A stretch of 64,000 bases of DNA, from assembly GCF_030705305.1 (NCBI RefSeq), contig NZ_JAUZEE010000013.1, forward strand, positions 1 to 64,000. The letters run 5' to 3'. Made by a program: the position numbers and the translations under genes. This DNA comes from Leptothrix discophora (GTDB lineage Bacteria > Pseudomonadota > Gammaproteobacteria > Burkholderiales > Burkholderiaceae_C). Under the pieces are notes generated by a model, which searched no databases, was not told the origin of the DNA, and was given only the letters and a program-made list of their open reading frames with translations. Position 1 is the stretch's first letter; every line of letters starts with the position of its first letter. Below, in pieces: positions 10,005 through 22,990 of the stretch.

Positions 10005-11810
10005 TCAGCGGGCGGCCGGCTGCGGCGCGGCCGTGCCGTCGATCACCAGCGCGGCCCGCGCGGGGGCGGGGCGGGCATCGGCACCTGGCGCGGACATGTC
10101 ATTGGCCTTGTCGTTGGCCTTTTCGTTGGCCTTTTCCGGCCACGGTTGCAGCCGGCTGGTCGGCTGGGTCGTGTCGGCCTCGGGCCAGGCGCTGCCGTCG
10201 CGCACGACGGTCGGCTTGATCAGGATGACCAGCTCGCGCTTGCGCACCGAGGTGGTCTTCTGCCGGAACAGCCCGCCGACGACCGGCAGCTCGCCCAGGC
10301 CGGGCAGGGCGGTGCTGTCCTCGTGGCGCTCCTGGCTCATCAGGCCGCCGATGGCCGCGATCTCGCCGTCGCGCAGGCGCACGATGCTGTCGGTCTCGTT
10401 GACCGCGCTGCTGGCCAGCGGCAGCTGGTAGCTGCCCAGCGAGCCGAGGTTGATGGCCTTCTGCTTCTCGGTCACCGTGCTGATGGCCGGATGCACGTGC
10501 AGCATCACCTGGCCGTCCTCGCCGATCTGCGGCGTGACGTCCAGCGAGATGCCCGAGAAGAACGGCTGCAGCACCACCGACGGCGTCGTCGTGCTGGTGC
10601 TGCCGGTGCTGGTCGTGGTCGATGAGACGCCGGTGACGTAGAGCTCGTCGCTGCCGACCTTGAGGACGGCCTTCTGGTTGTTGAGCGTGGCGATGCGCGG
10701 ACTCGACAGCACCTGCACCTTGCCCTGGCCTTCGAGGAAGCTCAGCAGCGCGGCGAAGTGGGTCGACTGGAAGGCCAGACCGTAGAAGGGCGCGGTCGCA
10801 TTGCCGGAGACGAGGTTGCTGCCCGGCGTCACCTGGCTGCCGTTGAGGTTGAGCGCGCCGCTGGCGGCCAGCGTCACGCCTGGCTGGGCCATGCCCACAC
10901 TGATCGCGCCGCCCAGCGCGCGGCCGAAGGCGGCCCAGTTGATGCCCGTCTGGCTGCTTTCGCCCAGCTCGACCTCGAGGATCTTGGCTTCGAGCATCAC
11001 CTGCCGCTCGATGCTGACCTGCACCGCCTGCAGGTAGGACTCGACCTGGCGCAGCTCGGCCGGCGTCGCCCGCACGACCACCACGCCGGCGGCCGGGTTG
11101 AGCACCAGGCTGCGGCGCAGCGGTGCGGCACCGGGCGTGGCCGGTTGGGCGCCGCCGGTGTTGTCCGCGCCGTTCTCGTCCAGCCCGAGCAGGGCCTGCA
11201 GCGACGCCTTCACGTCGCGCCAGAAGTCGGCATCGGAGCTGGTGCGCACATAGGCGCTGTCGTCGTTGCGGCCGCCGTGGCCACCGCTGGCCGAGCCGCC
11301 GCTGCCGCCGCCGGCATAGCTGCCGCTGGCGTTGCCGCTGCTGCCGCCGTTGCCGCTGTTGCCGCTGTTGCCATTGCCTGCGCCACTGCCGGTGATCGAT
11401 GCCGAGCTGACCCGCAGGTCGCTGGTGCCCTGGCGGCGGCCGGGCAGGTAGTTGATGCGGAACAGCCGCGTCTGCGCGGTGTTGGGCAGCACGTGCACGC
11501 GCTTGCCGCTGATGCGGATCTCGTAGCCGTACAGCTCGCGCAGCGTCTCCAGCGCCTCCGGCACGGTGGTGCCGCGCAGGTTGAGCGTGACGCTGCCGGC
11601 CACCTCCGGGCTGACCATGACCTGCCAGTCGCTGCCCATGCCCAGCTGCATGAAGACCTGGGCGGCCGGGGCCTGGTTCAGGGCCAGGTCGAAACGGGCT
11701 TCGGCGGCACGCGCCGGTGCCAGCGGCGACAGGGCCAGGGCGGCGGCGAGCAGGGTGGCGGGCAGGGTGGTGGGCAGGGTGCAGCGCGCAGGGGCGGTCG
11801 GTCGGGGCAT
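10005..11810 (-). CDS. mshL: MSHA outer-membrane secretin MshL
   Basis: A 601-residue secretin. Signal peptide about 1-35 (cleavage after ...APARA). An N-terminal secretin/TonB short domain (about 36-110) includes VPEALETLRELYGYE. A Gly/Ser/Asn-rich low-complexity stretch (about 140-190) precedes the N1-type and secretin beta-barrel domain (about 250-550; KVQVLSSPRIATLNNQKA, VPVVGGLFRQ-type GELPVVGGLFRQK). It forms the gated outer-membrane pore for the pilus. The ATG at 11810 shares its A with the TGA stop of the upstream gene (TGATG). An upstream in-frame ATG at 11855 would delay the signal peptide by 15 residues and is not favoured. Confidence 0.9.
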   Translation of the reverse strand: MPRPTAPARCTLPTTLPATLLAAALALSPLAPARAAEARFDLALNQAPAAQVFMQLGMGSDWQVMVSPEVAGSVTLNLRGTTVPEALETLRELYGYEIRISGKRVHVLPNTAQTRLFRINYLPGRRQGTSDLRVSSASITGSGAGNGNSGNSGNGGSSGNASGSYAGGGSGGSASGGHGGRNDDSAYVRTSSDADFWRDVKASLQALLGLDENGADNTGGAQPATPGAAPLRRSLVLNPAAGVVVVRATPAELRQVESYLQAVQVSIERQVMLEAKILEVELGESSQTGINWAAFGRALGGAISVGMAQPGVTLAASGALNLNGSQVTPGSNLVSGNATAPFYGLAFQSTHFAALLSFLEGQGKVQVLSSPRIATLNNQKAVLKVGSDELYVTGVSSTTTSTGSTSTTTPSVVLQPFFSGISLDVTPQIGEDGQVMLHVHPAISTVTEKQKAINLGSLGSYQLPLASSAVNETDSIVRLRDGEIAAIGGLMSQERHEDSTALPGLGELPVVGGLFRQKTTSVRKRELVILIKPTVVRDGSAWPEADTTQPTSRLQPWPEKANEKANDKANDMSAPGADARPAPARAALVIDGTAAPQPAAR

Positions 11811-12274
11811 CACGGTTCCTTGTGCGGGCGGGCGTCGCCCAGCAGCGGCAGCCACAGCGTGGCGGTGTCGGGGGTGGCGCGGCGCAGCAGCACGCCGTCG
11901 TCGCCGATGCGCTCGACGCGCCAGTCGGTGCCGAGGCTCTGGCCGGTGGTCAGCACGACGCCGTCCAGCATGGCGCTGCGCGGGCCGCCGTCGGGCGACA
12001 TCAGCGCCTGCAGGCGGGGCGGTGGCACGACGCGGGCCGGTGCGCGCGCGGTGCTGGCGCCTGCGCGCGGGACCGGATTCGGTGTCAGGCCAGCCGGGCC
12101 GGCCGGCGCGGCCGGTGTGGCCGTCAGCGATCGGGCCGTGCCCATCGGCCGGGTCGGATCGGGCAGCGACTGCGCCGGCAGCGGCAGCGGGACCAGCCCG
12201 GCCAGGGCGAGGCCCAGGGCCAGCGCGGCGGCGCGTGGCGGTCGTTGCAGTCGTGGCAGGTGTTGGTTCGTCAC
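11810..12274 (-). CDS. mshK: MshK-like periplasmic pilus protein
   Basis: About 154 residues when started at the GTG at 12274, which overlaps the mshJ stop as GTGA; an ATG four codons earlier (12286) is the alternative. A signal peptide is visible (ALALGLALAGLVPLPLPAQS). The mature protein begins LPDPTRP, a hallmark of MshK/PilP/GspC-like proteins, and ends in a small beta domain (SAMLDGVVLTTG, VLLRRATPDTATLWLP). Proposed to link the inner-membrane platform to the secretin. Short and divergent, so the assignment depends on DPTRP plus its place between J and L. Confidence 0.75.
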   Translation of the reverse strand: MTNQHLPRLQRPPRAAALALGLALAGLVPLPLPAQSLPDPTRPMGTARSLTATPAAPAGPAGLTPNPVPRAGASTARAPARVVPPPRLQALMSPDGGPRSAMLDGVVLTTGQSLGTDWRVERIGDDGVLLRRATPDTATLWLPLLGDARPHKEP

Positions 12275-13020
12275 AGCGCGACCCATCCGGCTTGCGGGCT
12301 CAAGGTGTAGACGCGCAGCGTCAGCACGGCCCGCGGGTGTTGTTCGACGTGCAGCTGCAGGCTGCCCCACAGCAGCTTCTGCGGCAGGGCTTCGAGCGCC
12401 TGCAGGTAGGCCAGCAGCTCGGGGTAGCTGCCCTCGACGCGGATCTCGACGCCGTGGCGGTAGAGCGTGGGGCGGTCGGCGGATGAGGGCGCAGATGCGG
12501 ATGCGGATGCGGGTGCGGGTGCGGGTGCGGGTGCGGGGTTCGCGGCGCCGGGTGCGACGCGCGCCTCCGCGCCGACCGGCGTCTGTCCCAGCGACTGCAG
12601 CGTGCGCACGCGCAGGCCGTGGCGCCGGCCGATCAGCTCGCCCAGCAGGGTCGGCATCTGCTGCGCGTCGACGAGTTCACGGGTGCCGCTGGCGAGCGGC
12701 TGGGCCAGCGTCGCCTCCAGCGTGGCCACCTCCGCCTGCATGCGGCCGAGGTCGGCGGCATGCTGGCCTTCCAGCGTGGCCTGGTCGGCCTGCAGGCGCT
12801 GCAGGCCGGTGTCGAGCGCCTGGCGCTGCTGGCGCAGGTCCTGCCAGCCCTGCCAGGCAGGGTCCAGCCACAGCGCATGGGCCAGACCGAGCAGCAGCAC
12901 GGCGGCGCTGGCGATCAGCAGCACGCGTTCGCGCGGTGCGCGGGCATCGAAGGCCCGGGCGGTCTGGCGCCAGAGGGCCTGTGCGCGGGCGGTGGATGGG
13001 TCGGCTTCCATGGGTGGCAA
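12271..13020 (-). CDS. mshJ: MshJ-like inner-membrane assembly protein (PilO/GspM type)
   Basis: A 249-residue protein with one transmembrane helix (about residues 33-52), a coiled-coil region (about 60-110) and a C-terminal ferredoxin-like domain (YRHGVEIRVEGSYPELLAYLQALEALP), the plan of PilO/GspM proteins of the alignment subcomplex. An Ala/Pro then Ala/Ser repeat (residues about 160-175) is encoded by seven hexanucleotide units at 12494-12535. An ATG at 13011 (MEADPS) is an alternative start. It lies between the PilN-like gene and mshK. Confidence 0.78.
   Translation of the reverse strand: MPPMEADPSTARAQALWRQTARAFDARAPRERVLLIASAAVLLLGLAHALWLDPAWQGWQDLRQQRQALDTGLQRLQADQATLEGQHAADLGRMQAEVATLEATLAQPLASGTRELVDAQQMPTLLGELIGRRHGLRVRTLQSLGQTPVGAEARVAPGAANPAPAPAPAPASASASAPSSADRPTLYRHGVEIRVEGSYPELLAYLQALEALPQKLLWGSLQLHVEQHPRAVLTLRVYTLSPQAGWVAL
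12494..12535. repeat. In-frame hexanucleotide repeat within mshJ
   Basis: Seven tandem copies of G(A/G)TGCG: three GATGCG then four GGTGCG. On the coding (minus) strand they encode Ala-Pro and Ala-Ser dipeptides in the linker between the coiled coil and the C-terminal domain. Copy-number change by slippage would keep the frame and alter linker length by two residues per unit. Confidence 0.85.
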
Positions 13021-13077
13021 GGGCTGGGGTTCGGGGGGCGGGGTGTTCGCGGTGTTCTCGGTGTAGGGGGGCGCGGC

Positions 13078-13767
13078 TCAGGGCCGGGCCACGGGCTGGG
13101 GCAGGCCGGCCGATCCGGTGGCGATCGGCAGCAGCGTGCTGCGCAGCAGGAATTCGGTCAGGCCAGCGGCTTCGGGCTCGGCGCCTTCGGCATCGAGCCG
13201 GCGCAGCTGCAACTGGGCGAAGGCGCGGCCCTGCAGCAGCGGTTCGCGCCGCAGCCGTTCGAGGTAGCCGGGCAGCGCGGCCGGGTCGGCCATGCGGCCG
13301 GTCAGCTCGATGGCCTGGCCGTCCGGGGCGACCGTCACGCCGGTCAGCCACACGGCGGGGTCGGCCTGACGGGCCAGTGCCAGCAGCAACGCCGCATGGC
13401 CTGTACCCCGACCGGCCTGGCCGCCGGCGATGACCTGGCGGACCTGCTGGCGTGCGGCTTCCTCGCGCTTGAGCTGCTGCCAGCGCTCGCGCAGGGCATG
13501 GCCGGTGTCGTGGGCCGGGCCGGTGGGGTCGCCCTGCCCGTCACCGCCGGCCAGGCGTTGCTGCGTCTGTTCGCGCTGCTGTGCCAGGCTGGCCTGCAGC
13601 GCCGTCATGGCCTCGCGCTCCTGCCGATCCAGCCACGCCAGCAACGGCACGGCGGCCAGGCACAGCAGGGCGAGCAGCGCCAGCAGCACGACGCCGTGCT
13701 GCAGCGTGGCCCAGGGCCGCTGGCGACGCAGGTCGGCGCTGAACAGGTTGAGGTGCTGGGTGCTCAC
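13078..13767 (-). CDS. PilN-like pilus assembly protein of the msh locus
   Basis: A 229-residue protein starting with GTG at 13767 (VSTQHLNLFSADLRRQRP), 13 bases after the mshI stop. A single transmembrane segment (about residues 26-47, VVLLALLALLCLAAVPLLAWL) is followed by a Gln-rich coiled coil and a C-terminal beta-alpha domain (VWLTGVTVAPDGQAIELTGR). The opening NLF motif and layout fit PilN/GspL-C proteins that sit beside the PilM-like MshI. An ATG upstream at 13944 lies inside mshI in another frame and is rejected. Confidence 0.75.
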   Translation of the reverse strand: MSTQHLNLFSADLRRQRPWATLQHGVVLLALLALLCLAAVPLLAWLDRQEREAMTALQASLAQQREQTQQRLAGGDGQGDPTGPAHDTGHALRERWQQLKREEAARQQVRQVIAGGQAGRGTGHAALLLALARQADPAVWLTGVTVAPDGQAIELTGRMADPAALPGYLERLRREPLLQGRAFAQLQLRRLDAEGAEPEAAGLTEFLLRSTLLPIATGSAGLPQPVARP

Positions 13768-13780
13768 GTCGGCTTCCGTC

Positions 13781-14800
13781 TCATTCGGGGCGCAGCGCCG
13801 CGCCGATCGCGCACAGGTAGCGCGCCTGCTCGGCCGGGTCGGCCAGCGCCGGCACCGACGCGAGGTCGACGTGCCGGGCCAGATCGAAGGGCTGCACCGG
13901 CAGGTCGACCAGGCCGCCGAGGTGCGCGATGAAGCCGCTCGCATGGCCCGGGCAGACCGCCAGCCGGCCGATGCCGACGCGGTTGAACAGGCGCTCGCAG
14001 TGGTCCAGCGTGCGCAGGATCTCCAGCGCGGCGCGGTCCCAGGCGGCGGTGGGGTCGGGGGTGTCGTGGGGCATGCTGCCGGCGTCGCGCAGCGCGAAGT
14101 CCAGGCCGCCGTCCGGCTCGCCCGATGCCGGCCGGGCCGGCGGCCGCGACGTCGCCGGGGTCGGCTCGACCTGGGCCAGCGTCAGCTCGATCGGGCGGGC
14201 CATCAGCAGCTCGCCCATCGCGGTGATCACCAGCGTGCCGTGCTGTTCGCCCAGCCACAGCAGGGCCAGGCCGCGCGGGCCGTCCTCGGCCAGCGTGCAG
14301 AGGTTGCGCAGGGCGGTGTCGGGCAGGTCGATCGCCTGCCAGGGCATGCGCGCGTTGTCGCCGGCCTGCACCACCGCTTCGAGCGCCTGACGTGGCGCGA
14401 TCGCGGCCAGCAGGCCGGCGCGGCCGCGCTGGCTGGCGTCGGCGGGGACTTCCAGCAGGTCGATGCCGGCATCCTCGACGGCGAAGTCGACCATGTCCTT
14501 GAGCTGCCAGCGCACCGCATCGCGCCAGGACTCGCGCGGCACGTCCGGCGCGTCCAGCGGCAGCAGCTGGTACTGGTCACGCCGCAGCAGCGCGACGCTG
14601 CGCAAGCCGCGCAGCGCCGGTTCGCGCCGCAGCTGCGCCAGAGCGCCGGCCGGCTCGCGCCAGCCGACGCTGCCGGCCCAGCGCAGCTGCGGCCGCAGCT
14701 CGCCCGGCGGCCACACGACATGCGCCGCCCGGGCCTGTTCTCCCGCCGGCGCGACGGCCAGCCAACCTGGCTGCTGGCGCTTGACGGAACGACGGAACAT
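13781..14800 (-). CDS. mshI: MshI-like cytoplasmic pilus protein (PilM type)
   Basis: A 339-residue protein without membrane segments. It reads like MshI/PilM actin-like pseudo-ATPases: DQYQLLPLDAPDVP (about residues 75-88), DMVDFAVEDAGIDLLEVPA (about 105-123) and a C-terminal LGGLVDLPVQPFDLARHVDL. It would form the cytosolic ring of the alignment complex together with the PilN-like and MshJ proteins. It is the first gene of the msh run; GGGAG lies five bases before the ATG at 14800, and the promoter should lie in 14801-14940, where T-rich minus-strand tracts are seen but no convincing -35/-10 pair. Confidence 0.78.
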   Translation of the reverse strand: MFRRSVKRQQPGWLAVAPAGEQARAAHVVWPPGELRPQLRWAGSVGWREPAGALAQLRREPALRGLRSVALLRRDQYQLLPLDAPDVPRESWRDAVRWQLKDMVDFAVEDAGIDLLEVPADASQRGRAGLLAAIAPRQALEAVVQAGDNARMPWQAIDLPDTALRNLCTLAEDGPRGLALLWLGEQHGTLVITAMGELLMARPIELTLAQVEPTPATSRPPARPASGEPDGGLDFALRDAGSMPHDTPDPTAAWDRAALEILRTLDHCERLFNRVGIGRLAVCPGHASGFIAHLGGLVDLPVQPFDLARHVDLASVPALADPAEQARYLCAIGAALRPE

Positions 14801-14940
14801 GGCGGACTCCCGGTGGTGATGGAGCCGATGTTGCGTTCGCCCGAATGCGGGCCAAGCTGAAAAAAACGAGGAAAAACAGGGCTGTCTTGGAGGCGGCGGG
14901 GCTCAGGCCGCATCAGCGGTCGGGCCGTCCCTCGCCCATG

Positions 14941-14965
14941 AAAAAGGACGCCCTCGGGCGTCCTT
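14941..14965 (-). terminator. Intrinsic terminator after ftsB
   Basis: On the minus strand the RNA reads AAGGACGCC-CGAG-GGCGTCCTT followed by further Us (the A run at 14941-14945 on the plus strand). A nine-base-pair perfect stem with a four-base loop and U tract lies 27 bases downstream of the ftsB stop. It separates the pyrG-kdsA-eno-ftsB group from the msh locus on the same strand. Confidence 0.9.
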
Positions 14966-14991
14966 CGTGGTGAGCGGGTGGGGCGCGCCGG

Positions 14992-15297
14992 TCAGCGCGT
15001 CGCCGCGTGGCGGTACTGCACCAGCAGCTCGTCCGGGCGGATCATGCCGTGCTCCCAGCGGGCGCGTTCCTCGATCGTCTCGAGGCCGTCGCGCAGGTCG
15101 GCGACCTCAGCCGTGAGGCGCTCGTTGCGCAGGCGGGCGTCGGTGTTGCGGTCGTGCTGTTCGGCCACCAGGTGATCCAGCTCGCGCACGCGCGGCATGC
15201 CGCTGCGGCCGAACCAGAGTTCCAGGTGGACGAGTCCGAGCAGAACCACCAGCACCAGCGTCACGCCGCGCATGCCGAGCACCTCCGGGCGGGTCAC
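14992..15297 (-). CDS. ftsB: Cell division protein FtsB
   Basis: A 101-residue bitopic protein: one transmembrane helix (about residues 10-28, GVTLVLVVLLGLVHLELWFG) then a heptad-rich coiled coil (about 35-78), ending ERARWEHGMIRPDELLVQY, very like FtsB of proteobacteria (septum formation initiator/DivIC family). It bridges FtsL and FtsQ in the divisome. It lies 12 bases downstream of eno, the conserved eno-ftsB arrangement. An internal ATG at 15273 would shorten the cytosolic tail to two residues and is an alternative. Confidence 0.93.
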   Translation of the reverse strand: MTRPEVLGMRGVTLVLVVLLGLVHLELWFGRSGMPRVRELDHLVAEQHDRNTDARLRNERLTAEVADLRDGLETIEERARWEHGMIRPDELLVQYRHAATR

Positions 15298-15309
15298 GAT
15301 CGGTCTGCC

Positions 15310-16641
<1,332 letters not shown>

Positions 16642-16713
16642 TCAGCGCGCGCAGCATGCCGCAATCCGGTTTCGCCGGGGCCTCAAGCTGAGGGGCGCTC
16701 GCACGGCGGGGCG

Positions 16714-20277
<3,564 letters not shown>

Positions 20278-21150
20278 TCAGGCCGCGCTGCCGTAGGCAT
20301 GCGCCACCGGGTCGGGGAAGTGGCCGGACTTGACCGCCGCGACGTAGGCGGCCAGCGCGGCCTCGGTGGCGACCGCCGCGCCGGTCTGCTCGTCGCGGGC
20401 GAAGTTGCGCACGAAGCGCGGCAGCTTGCCGCGGGTCAGGCCCAGCATGTCGTGCAGCACCAGCACCTGGCCGGCGGTGCCGGGTCCGGCACCGATGCCG
20501 ATGGTGATCATCTGCGGGTTGTCGGACTGCACCGCGCTGGCGACGTCCGTGGGCATCAGCTCCAGCACCATCATCGCGGCGCCGGCCTCGGCCAGTTCGC
20601 GGGCATGGGCGCGCAGCGTGGTGGCGCTGGCCGCGTCACGGCCCTGGATGCGGTAGCCGCCCAGCGCATGCACGCTCTGCGGCGTCAGGCCGAGGTGGGC
20701 ACAGACGGGGATGCCGCGCTCGACCAGGAAGCGCACCGTCTCGGGCGTCCAGCCGCCGCCTTCGAGCTTGACCATCTGCGCACCGGCCTGCATCAGCGCG
20801 GCGCTGGCGGCCATGGCCTGCGCGGTGCCCTGCTGGTAGCTGGCAAACGGCAGGTCGGCGATCAGCCAGGCCGCGCCGCCCTGCAGCCCGCGGGCGACGC
20901 AGCGGGTGTGGTACGCCATCTCGTCGAGCGTGGTCGGCAGCGTGCTGGTGTGGCCCTGCACCACCATGCCCAGCGAGTCGCCGACCAGCACCGTGTCGAT
21001 GCCGGCCTCGTCGGCCAGCCGGGCGTAGGTCGCGTCGTAGGCGGTCAGCATGGCGATCTTCTCGCTGCGGGCCTGCATCGCGCGCAGGCTGTGCAGCGTC
21101 ACCGGCTTGCGCGAGCTGGCGTTGGCGGTGGGGAGGGCGTGGACGCTCAT
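20278..21150 (-). CDS. panB: 3-methyl-2-oxobutanoate hydroxymethyltransferase
   Basis: A 290-residue PanB that makes ketopantoate from 2-oxoisovalerate and methylene-tetrahydrofolate, the first committed pantothenate step. Motifs: [56 protein letters not shown] good Shine-Dalgarno (AGGAG) precedes the ATG at 21150. The 15-residue N-terminal extension before VTLHSLRAM is slightly longer than usual. First gene of panBC; the 152-base gap upstream should hold its promoter. Confidence 0.97.
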   Translation of the reverse strand: MSVHALPTANASSRKPVTLHSLRAMQARSEKIAMLTAYDATYARLADEAGIDTVLVGDSLGMVVQGHTSTLPTTLDEMAYHTRCVARGLQGGAAWLIADLPFASYQQGTAQAMAASAALMQAGAQMVKLEGGGWTPETVRFLVERGIPVCAHLGLTPQSVHALGGYRIQGRDAASATTLRAHARELAEAGAAMMVLELMPTDVASAVQSDNPQMITIGIGAGPGTAGQVLVLHDMLGLTRGKLPRFVRNFARDEQTGAAVATEAALAAYVAAVKSGHFPDPVAHAYGSAA

Positions 21151-21302
21151 GGTGTTCTCCTGCCGGCGGTGCGGGACCGCGCGGGGGCTCCTCGGTCGGT
21201 GGGTGCCCTCTCATGGGGCGTCGGGCGCGGCGGATTCTAGCCACCGCCCGGTCTCATGTTGCAGTGCGGAAACCCTGTCGGCCGGTGCGCATCGGCCCGT
21301 GT

Positions 21303-22148
21303 TCACCGGCCCGCTTCGACACCCATGGCGCGCAGGAGTTCAAGCACCGCCTGCGCCGTTTCCAGCGGCCGCTCCATCGGGTAGAGGTGGCTGCCCTCGA
21401 TCCAGTGCAGCCGCTCGTGCACCAGCGCCCGGGTGGCGGCCAGGCCGACCTGACGGACCTCGACCGACTGGGTGCCGGCGATGAAGGCGACCGGGCAGCG
21501 CGGCGGGTGGCGGCGCAGCATCGCCGCGAACTGGTGCGGCAGGGTGTCGTAGATGCGGGTCTCGATGCGGCGGTCGAAGCGCAGCACCACGCCGGGCCCG
21601 TGGGGATCGCCAGCCGGCGCCGGCCCGGTGCCGGCGTCGACGTAGTCCTGCAGCACGCCCGGCGCCCAGCGGGCGAAGGCATGCTTGGCGGCAAAGTGGT
21701 CCAGGCAGGCCTGGGCCGAGGGCCAGTGCTGGCGCCGCCGGGCCGAGACCTTGCCGGGCGAGACGCGCGAGATCAGCCGCGTCGCCTTGGCCACCTGCAC
21801 GCTGTGGGCGCGCCAGCCGGTCAGCACCGGCGAATCGAGCAGCACCAGCGCGCGCACCAGGTCCGGCCGGCGCGAGGCCGTCATCAGGCTCAGGTAGCCG
21901 CCCAGCGAATGGCCGACCAGCACGACCGGGCCGCGCGCGGCCTCGGGCCGGGCCGCCTGCAGGGTCTCGAGGTGGTCGATCAGCTGGTCGCGCAGGTGCG
22001 GCCAGTTGCCGCTGACCGGGAAGCGCGGGTCGTGGCCGTAGCGGTCGACCGCGTCGACCGTCCAGCCGGCCTCGCGCCAGGGCCCGAACAGCGCCCGGTA
22101 GGTGGCGCCGGGGAAGCCGTTGCCGTGGCTGAAGACCAGCGTGTCCAT
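21303..22148 (-). CDS. Alpha/beta-hydrolase fold protein
   Basis: A 281-residue alpha/beta hydrolase. The N-terminal strand FSHGNGFPG has the HGxxG oxyanion motif, the nucleophile elbow is GHSLGG (Ser about 102), and the C-terminal His lies in EGSHLYPME. A loop with FRPxxR-like basic residues covers the middle. No signal peptide; substrate unknown. It lies 14 bases after the Anbu gene and is probably co-transcribed with mutS and anbu. Could be an esterase, lipase-like or dehalogenase-like enzyme; the sequence does not decide. Confidence 0.85.
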   Translation of the reverse strand: MDTLVFSHGNGFPGATYRALFGPWREAGWTVDAVDRYGHDPRFPVSGNWPHLRDQLIDHLETLQAARPEAARGPVVLVGHSLGGYLSLMTASRRPDLVRALVLLDSPVLTGWRAHSVQVAKATRLISRVSPGKVSARRRQHWPSAQACLDHFAAKHAFARWAPGVLQDYVDAGTGPAPAGDPHGPGVVLRFDRRIETRIYDTLPHQFAAMLRRHPPRCPVAFIAGTQSVEVRQVGLAATRALVHERLHWIEGSHLYPMERPLETAQAVLELLRAMGVEAGR

Positions 22149-22162
22149 CGCCGGGGCCGGGC

Positions 22163-22990
22163 TCAGACGATCTTCTCGCCGGCGTGGCCGATCTTCTTCA
22201 TCGGCTCGTGACGCTCGGAGCCGACCATCAGCGGATGGTTCGCGTCGCCACCGTCCCAGACCGGGTCGTCGATGCCCTCGAACACCTCGCGCAGGCGCTC
22301 GCCCCAGGTCTCGTGGATCATCTTGAAGTAGGGGTTGCGCTCGTCGATGCAGACGACCTGATCGGCCTGCAGGCTGTCGGCGCGGTAGACCAGCAGGTCC
22401 AGCGGCAGGCCGACGCTGAGGTTGGACTTGAGGGTCGAGTCCATCGACACCAGCGCGCACTTGGCGGCCTCGTCCAGCGGCGTGGTCGGCGTCAGCACCC
22501 GGTCCAGGATGGGCTTGCCGTACTTGCTCTCGCCGATCTGGAAAAAGCAGGTCTCGCGCGTGGCCTCGATGAAGTTGCCGGCCGAATAGACCAGGAACAG
22601 CCGCATCGCCTCGTTGCCGATCTGGCCGCCGAGGATGAAGCTGGCGACGAAGTCGATGCCGGCCTGCTTGAGCGACGGACCGTCCTGCTGGTAGACCCGC
22701 CGCACCGCCGAGCCCAGCACGCGGGCCACGTCGAACATGCTCTTGGCGTTCCAGATGCTGATGGGCTCCTCGCCCTCGCCGGCGGGGATCTTCTCGACCT
22801 GCAGGATCTCGCGCACCGACTGCGAGATGCTCAGGTTGCCGGCCGACAGCAGGCACATGAAGCGGTCGCCCGGCTTCTCGTAGACGATCATCTTGCGGAA
22901 GGTGGAGATCGCGTCCAGGCCCGCGTTGGTGCGCGAGTCCGACAGGAAGACGAGGCCGGCGTTGAGCCGAAGGCCGATGCAGTAGGTCAT
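22163..22990 (-). CDS. Anbu: proteasome-like N-terminal nucleophile peptidase
   Basis: A 275-residue member of the Anbu (ancestral beta subunit) family, related to HslV and proteasome beta subunits. After Met removal Thr is the N-terminal nucleophile ([20 protein letters not shown]), with the Asp of SDSR and the Lys of STFRKM completing the catalytic set. Anbu assembles into open helical rings in other species; its substrates are poorly known. The usual partners (alpha-E protein, circularly permuted ATP-grasp, transglutaminase-like protein) are not nearby. Its ATG overlaps the mutS stop by 4 bases, so it is coupled to mutS. Confidence 0.88.
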   Translation of the reverse strand: MTYCIGLRLNAGLVFLSDSRTNAGLDAISTFRKMIVYEKPGDRFMCLLSAGNLSISQSVREILQVEKIPAGEGEEPISIWNAKSMFDVARVLGSAVRRVYQQDGPSLKQAGIDFVASFILGGQIGNEAMRLFLVYSAGNFIEATRETCFFQIGESKYGKPILDRVLTPTTPLDEAAKCALVSMDSTLKSNLSVGLPLDLLVYRADSLQADQVVCIDERNPYFKMIHETWGERLREVFEGIDDPVWDGGDANHPLMVGSERHEPMKKIGHAGEKIV

